Assembly: GCA_963662175.1 (NCBI GenBank)
Contig: OY759225.1
Coordinates: forward strand, 12,455,601 to 12,519,600
DNA length: 64,000 bases
Direction of reading: 5' to 3'
DNA from: Aradus depressus
Lineage: Eukaryota; Arthropoda; Insecta; Hemiptera; Aradidae
Position numbers and translations under genes: made by a program. The number at the start of each line of letters is the position of its first letter. Positions within the stretch are counted from its first letter, which is position 1. Of this stretch, positions 39,001 through 47,500 are shown piece after piece. The notes beneath the pieces are model-generated. The model made no database searches, was not told the origin of the DNA, and worked only from the letters and a program-made list of their open reading frames with translations.

Positions 39001-41369
39001 TTCTTGTTTTAATTACAAAAGCATATATGTATAAATTTTAGATAAAAAAAATACTAGAGATTCATATGTAAAATACAAAACAGTTCACCACATTACTGGA
39101 GGCCGAGAATTTGACTTCAATTAAATAGATATATATTTTTTTACTGAGGGCGCCGGTTGCTCAGTGGTATGCGTGCTCGACTTCTGAGCTCAAGGTCGTG
39201 GGTTCGTAGCCCGACCGAGGCCCTTAGTTTATTTTATCTGGGAGGTAAAATAAACTTAAGCACGCTGTCCTTTGGATGGGACGTTAAGCGATGGTCCCGA
39301 GCCTGTACGATGTCAGGTACTCGTTAAAGACCCCTGCCCTAGATGAATAAAAATTTAGGGTAGGCAAAATTTAGGACTCCCACAGTAGAGTAGAGTCGGG
39401 CTCATGTCCACCAGAGTGACGAAAGAGCGCTCTGGTAGTAGGCGATATGACCTCGTAGTTAAAGCCCGGGCATGAGACATAAAACCTAACCTAACCTATT
39501 TTTTTACTGAAGCATTTGATGCGTTAAAATTTACCACTAAATACATTTCAAAATTCTTGTCTGAAAAACTGTGCCGCCTGACGCTAAGTATGTGTTTTAT
39601 TTGGCTCGACGCTGATTGTGATGGGGCATTTTTTGTAGTTGCTTATAATGTCAGGTAAATTATCCAATCCAATATCTTTAGCATTTATGGCCGCATTGTA
39701 CTTTTTGAGTTGGTCATATTCGGGATTTTCTCTTAAAACTGTTGTAAATTTGTCGATTAACAAATGTATACATTTTCAAACTAACTAACAAATAAATTTT
39801 CTAATTACAACAAAATATACAATTTTGTGCAGTAAAGTGTTAAAAACGTGCAATTTCATGCGAAATACAATTTATGCATATTAATCAGGATGTCTTCATT
39901 CGCAAAAATAAATTTTTATTTAATGATTTCAAACAAGCGAAAAAAAAATGCAATTGCACGGGAATCCGGGCCCTATTCATGAATATAAGCGAAGAGTGAC
40001 CAGTAAAAAATGTGGTTGGTATAAGAATGTCGTTTTATAGCCACATCACATATTTTTTTCTGGAAGACACAGGTAAGGGCATAACTTCTTTTACAAGAAG
40101 CACGGGAGGCTACATAGAAGTTAGAGTTTAAACATTAAACATCAAGTCAGTGAAGTTTTAAACTTTATCTAACCAAGTTCCTTGGTTAATTGACTCTCAA
40201 TGTTCAACTTACCTAAGTAAGTAAGCTTCTACTTGCTAACTATTTACGCGGACTTAAGTGAAAATGTTTCCCTAATTCATCCAAGTTATCTATATACAGT
40301 TTAAAATAAATTAGATACATTTTGCTACAGTTTTAAATCAAACATAAAACAATGGCAAAAGATACAAAGTAAAAAATGCGGAATTTTTTGCTTTCCCATT
40401 TATACGAAGTATAGGGGAAGCTACGTAATTGGTCAGAAATTCAATGATGAGTTTTCACTACAATTTGATGTTTTCCGACAACCTGATTCTAAAAATTAAA
40501 AAAAAAAAAAATGCCTATGTGTGTGTAGGAACACGATAATTCCCGATAGAATCAAGGTTTTATGTGTGTCCAATGTGGGTTTAGAAGCCCCTAAGTAAGT
40601 CAACAATTGATTAGTAGCCCAAACGGTCGACTGGTTTTGGAGAGGGAGCGAAAAATTAATTGATTAATTCGTTTTGGGGAACTGCTATGTATTTGGCAAA
40701 GTAATAAAGACAGTTTATTATTATTATATTATCGTGTTCACAGACACACAAACATCATATTTGGAATCTGCAGAACGGTATCGATATTCACGTCTGTTAT
40801 TGCTAATTTAAAAAATAAAACCAAAAAATTAAATGGGAGAAGTGATGCTGTGATAAATACTAGGTATATCTAGGTATATATATTTTTTTTTTTAATTAGA
40901 CAATATAAATGTTAAAAAAGTTCTTTGTTTTTATTGTTTTTCCACAATATCCACAAAGAACACAAACATGTATTCTGAGTATGACAATAATTACCTGAAG
41001 TGAACATTGAGAACGCAGACAGTGACACATATAGATATGGTGACGATGGTCATTGTGAAGAGAAGATACTTGCCGAGGAGAGGAACGGCAAGTGAGGTCG
41101 GGGGGATGATCTCAGCAAGAAGAAGAAAAAACACAGTGAGTGAGACGAGGATGGAGGAGCAGAGAGTAACCTTCTCTCCAGAGTCGGAGGGGAGGTAGAA
41201 GACAAGAACGGTGAGAAAGGTGATACCCACACAGGGGATGATGAGGTTCACAGTGTAGAAGAGTGTCTTACGGCGCATCGTCAGGTTGAAAGTGATATCT
41301 GTCAACAGTAAACATACTATTTTGTTTCACAACTGATTTATATTGTTATACATATACATATTATTTTGT

Positions 41370-41412
<43 letters not shown>

Positions 41413-43230
41413 TGTTTCAGAGCGTTATATATATATGTAGGTACGTCCATTTCAAAAATAATTTTTTCTCCAAACTTTATGAGAATGTTCCCTGTATACA
41501 GCAGTTAAAAGTTAGCCAAAAACGTAATATCTGCTAAAATTGGGTTTTTTCAATTCTAAATTGCGCAAAAACGAAGCAAAAATTAAAAAAAAAACTCAAG
41601 ATACCTTTTTTAGTAAATTTCCCTAACTTTAAAAAAAATATATCATTTTGACATTTTATGACCTTTGAGATACCTTTGTAGCCATTTTAATTGCCAAAAT
41701 TAAGTTCCGCCATTTTTTTTTTTTTTTTTTTTTTAACAATGAAAGTGGATTCTTTGTTCACAAATCTATAGGATCCTACATTATTAGAGTGGGAATATAA
41801 AAACTCTTAAAATTATAGCTAATTTACTAAAAAATCCAACTTTCGAAGACAGAGTAACATCAATTTGAGTAAACGTGTAAACTTTGAATGAAAAATATTT
41901 CAAATAATTTCTAATATGTTCACGTATACATGATTTGTTTTAAAATTCTAGAAATATATGGGCGCGCGCTCTGCCAGAACACCATGCATGCGTGGTTATT
42001 TCTCTCTACTCTTACAGCGTGTTCAAGAGATACACTCGGACCATCTCTGCTTCTTTTCAACGTGTAAGATAGAAAAGGATACGATCTGAGCGTCGCTCGA
42101 AAATGCTTGTATATATGTACGCTCGAGAGCTTAGATTCTTTTACAGATTTGTGGGTTTTACGAATCCGGGGGGGCCCAGTTTCCTTAGCAATAAATATTA
42201 TTAGACCATTCAAGCATATCTATACTTGTATATTTACTAATATAATTTATTTATTTACAAAATATGGGGGTAAATTTATACTGTAGATTATATAGGTTAG
42301 GTGTATATATGGGTTCATCCGTAAAATAGGCCCTTCAAAGCGTTTGTCACTTCGGCTTTCTACCCTAGATCCGCCACTCATGAAATTATTATTTTCTCCT
42401 AGTATCAGCTTTAAAGAACATTCTTTTAAAACATATCCAATGACCTTAAAGCGTTAAGCATGTAATGTTAAGTACAATTGGTACTGACCAGAGTAAGGTT
42501 CTTGAACTCCTGGATAGTATTCTTCATTCCTGGTTGCAGGTACCGCCAGGATGTCCCATTCAACCGAAAGATAGAATTCAGTCAGATCTATTCCAGTCTC
42601 GACTAAATTAGAACCAGACACTTGATCCATATGCTTTAGATCAACCTGGAAAAAGAAATATAGAGAGAATATAATAATAATTTTTGATTAAAAGGCTATA
42701 AATAAATATAACAAACTTATTTTTGAAATATCGTCTATTCCACTAAAGATATTTATAAAACTACCGGTTTCGGCCTTACACAATCGTCAGGTCTAGTTAT
42801 GAACTAACAAGCAATTGTTAGACAATATTTCAAAGATAATTTTGTTTTATTCATTTATTACAAGCTCCATAGAAGTTGTAAAGGGCTATAGTTAGTTTTT
42901 ATAACTCATGTTTTAAATACAAGATCATATCGCCTACTACCAGAGGGCTCTTTCGTCACTCTGAGAAACAAGAGCCCGGACTCTACTATGTGAGTCTTAA
43001 ATTTGACTACCTAGGTTTACTCACCTATAAAGACTCTTTAACGATTACCTGACATCGTAACGACCCATCCGAAGAACGGCGAGCTCAAGGTTTTTTCACC
43101 TTTCAGATAAAAAGTCCAAGAGCCTCGACCAAGTTTCGAACCCGCGATCCTGAGCTCAGTAAACAAGCAGGCATGAAACTGGCGCACTCCACAAGACTAT
43201 ATAAATTTAAAACATGAAGTTGTTTAACTT

Positions 43231-43274
<44 letters not shown>

Positions 43275-44463
43275 GAGATGAAAAAACAATGAGCATGCCA
43301 TCCTTCGGATGAGACGTTAAGCAATGGTGAATAAAAATTTAGGGTAGACAAAATTCAAGACTGCCTTCGTAGAGTCGGGCTCATGTCCACGAGAGTGACG
43401 AAAGAGAGCTCGAATGAGAAAAACTATATATATATACAGTAGAACCTCTTTAAGCCGAACCTCGATAAGTCGAAAACCTCCAAAACTCGAAAAAAAAGTT
43501 TTGTTCCTTTCCCTTCAAGCCCCAAAACATCCATTACTCGAAATCTCAACCCTCTATTAGTCGAAATAATCAGTGAGTCCCTACATGCCATTTTGGTACA
43601 TATTTTCCCTCTATAACTCGAAAAAATAAATTGGACCTCTGTATCTCGAACATAGCAATGTTTTATTTTACAACCTTTACAACTCGATTATTTGAAACTT
43701 ATTACCTCTATAGCTCGAAGAAAAATAAGTTACCGACTTTAAGAATTTGCCGACAATGTACACCATTGTTTCTTAGAAAACAATTTAGGAGTATACAATA
43801 AATATGATTACCAATTATCTAAAGCAAAAAAAAATTACTGAGTTTTTTTAATACCTACATATACTACGTATTTTTTATTTTAAGGATGTTTTGAAATAAT
43901 GTTGATTTATAATAAATATAAATATGTTTGTTACCTCTGTAACTTGAATTTTTATTTATTTCACCTCTCTATCTCAAAATTAGTTAGAATGAATCTTAAC
44001 CTCTACAAGTCGAATCAAAATCCGCCTGTCGAAATCTTCCATAAATCGAAAACTCTATAACTCGAATTTTTTGATGTTCGACTTATACGAGGTTCTACTG
44101 TGTGTGTGTATATATATATATATAGAGGGCGCCGGTAGCTTAGTGGTATGCGTGCTTGACTTCTGAGCTAAAGAACGTGGGTTCGTAATCCGACCGAGGC
44201 CCTTAGTTTATTTTATCTGGGAGGTAAAATAAACTTAAGCACGCCGTCCTTCGGATGGGACGTTAAGCGATGGTCCCGAGCCTGTACGATGTCCGGTACT
44301 CGTTAAAGACCCCTACCCTAGGTGAATAAAAATTTAGGGTAGGCAAAATTTAGGACTCTCACAGTAGATTTGGGCTCATGTCCACCAGAGTGACGAAAGA
44401 GCGCTTTGGTAGTAGGCGATATGACCTCGTTGTTAAAGCCCGGGCATGAGTCATAAAACCTAA

Positions 44464-44508
<45 letters not shown>

Positions 44509-47500
44509 TTATTTCAATATTAAACGCTGAATGAAGTTAATCAAACTAATAAAATTGTTTGTATCCTCCTATTTTACACCTCTGCATACTCCAATTAAAC
44601 CAAAAGTGTGAGCTCCTCCAGAAATTACAGTTACTCACTATAATTGTCTTCCATTGTACAACGCTTATATTTTCCAAAGTCGGTGTGATTACCTGAAATC
44701 CGTTGTAGGTCCAAGATCCAAACTTCATGGTACAGCTCTGTTCATCAAATGGAAAGTAGAGTACATTTATTTCACAAGATGACTTGTAGATGGCAGGAGG
44801 CCGCCAGATCACCTCTCCAGTATATTTGAGGGTAGCTTTTGTCATGAGGGTCACTTCGTAGTTACCGTCCGCACTGAAACAGAACCACACTTGTCAGAAA
44901 TAACAATAATTTTGACAAAGAAATTATATAAAATTTGTAGATTTATTGCGTTTTTATTCAAATTTAAAATCATCAACATCATAAAAACAATCTTTTTTAC
45001 TTCCCCAGCTATACGATATAATTAATGCAGCGACAAGAAATTTTATATGTTTATAAAGACCCTGCTAAGAACAAAAATTCGATTTTCAGTCAAATCGGCC
45101 AAACGGAAAGGGAGAATTAGGGGCGGCTTCACACCAAAACTCTAATAACTGCCGATGTAATGAATGTATTGACACATTTAGTAAGAGGATTCAGAAGTAA
45201 CTATGTACGCCAAATATTGAGTTTTAGTTCAGACGGTCGATTGGGTTTGGAGGGAGAGCGAAAACGTATAATTGATTTGTGGTGGGGAAGTACATTGCCG
45301 GTGAATAACCATTTCCAATATATAGTCTTTATAACACAAATTCCTTACTTCCTGTGATAAATACTCAACTGGTACTGGCTTACCGCCATTGATTACTTAT
45401 CCAATATTTTTTTTTCTCTCTATTTTCATTATATTTATATATATAAGTATATGTATATACTTCATCACGGGGCGCCGGTAGCTCAGTGGTATGCGTGCTT
45501 GTCTGCTGAGCTCAAGAACGTGGGTTCGAAACCCGACCGAGGCCCACAGTAGAGTCGGGCTCATGTCCACCAGAGTGACGAAAGAGTGCTCTGGTAGAAG
45601 GCAATATGACCTTGTAGTTAAAGCCCGGGCATGAGTCATAAAACCTAACCTAACCTATATTTCATCAAGCATTTATTTATTTTTTATTTTATCTAATTTT
45701 ATTATGTATTTATATTTTTCTTCTCTCTCTTCACACTTCTCTACCTACCCCCTACTGTCTAAAATTAATTTTATTTCAAACCTTGTCTGGCCATCCTCCC
45801 CTCTCTTTTATAATCAACCATCACAGTATTATGCTCTGTCGAATTTATTAATCTATTTTTATTTTTTTTTTATTTATATACTTCATTTTTATTTTTTTAC
45901 ATATTCTCTTTTATTTATATAGTAGATACTTTTATTTTATTTTTTTCTTCATAACTAAGCTATGTTAATCTTTTGTATATCTATGTATTATTAATTTCTA
46001 GTTTTCTCCAATGTAGCACTAATTTATTTATTTCTTTGTACGTCATACTGATACTATATTTGAGGAGTTTGGAGCCAGAGCGGACCAACCCACAATTTTT
46101 CGGAAAATGGGTTATTACCATCCTGATGTTGGCATAGGTTCCCTTTTTCAAAACCAGTGTGGATCACTTAGTTTCTTCACTTCCTTGATAGATAGCAGCA
46201 CTTTAAGTTTAGTCCACAAATATTTTGTGCATATATTTTCAAAGTCACAATGGATCATATGGCCTTCAAAAACATTATAGAACACAAAAAGGGATCACTC
46301 ATCCAATACTATTCTAAAATTTCAAATATAAATAAATATTTGGGGCCCATTTATGGAGATAAACAAAATGTACTCAATTTTCAATTGCCATTTTCTTCCT
46401 GTTCAGTTTAAACCAGTTGGTCCACTCTGGCTCCAAACTCCTCATTTCATTGTTTCCATTTCTATAGTCTATATGTATTTATTCTTAGGGGACCTCGGAC
46501 CCAGAATAATAAAATTTCTTTTCATTTTCATTTCATTTGCCATACTGTACTCCCCCAGTGTCTGTTTGACATGAATCAGACTGTTCAAAATACACAAACA
46601 GGACAATATCAGTATGTAGACAAGAGAGGATGACAATGAACTTTTTCTCATGCTCTTCAGCTATTATTTTTATCTCTTCTGAAGTCTAAAAAAATGTATA
46701 TTTATTTAAATTCTTCTGGGCGCTATAGCGTTCGTCCCACCTCAAATCTGAGGACACATTAGCGATTGGACATATAACATTTCCAGAAACTCATAAGGAC
46801 TTAAGTTCATTTTACCTCCCAATAAATTAAAGTCGGCAGTGTTTCGCTCCCGCGATCTTGAGCTTAAGAACCAAGCACTCATACCATTGAGCAACCGGCA
46901 CCCGGTCCATCGATACATAAAGTATATATATTTATCTTTTTAAACATACATAACATAATATATAGGAATTCACACTCACTTGTTGTATAAGACAATATCT
47001 GGAAGCCAGATGTGTTCCGAAGGTACATACAGCATCTCAACGCCTCCGTACTCTTCAGGGTCCCACCGTAATTTGTAATCAACCCATTTCTGTAATAATA
47101 AACAACAGGATTTAATAATTTGTTCATCCTTTTTTTATTTCAATGTTTTTTTTTAAGGACACAACCTACCTGTTCAACCCAAAGGTTTGTTGTCATCACT
47201 TGATTTTTCAAATTCTGGAAATAAACAAAATTTAAACATGAGAAAGAAAAATTGATAATAACACTCCAATAATAAATTAATGTAACATAACTGTAAATAA
47301 AAATTGTTAACAACATATTATATGATTTAAAAAAATTTCTAAATTAAATTATTTCCTACCCTGTACCAATGTTAATAAAAATCTTTACTTCGGGTTCACT
47401 TCGAGATTTCCCCCTTAACCACAATAAACAAATACATACTTTAAGCCAATGAAAATATGCTTTTATAATATGCAAATTCTGTTATACTTCCGTTACCCTA

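Noticed and set aside
41007..41232. ORFs opposite or out of frame with receptor exon 7
   Set aside because: Exon 7 encodes the conserved TM1-TM3 region; these frames are shadows.
42755..42860. Possible coding exon next to receptor exon 6
   Set aside because: The sequence ACCGGTTTCGGCCTTACAC matches the arms of the fold-back repeat at 18911, so it is repeat-derived.
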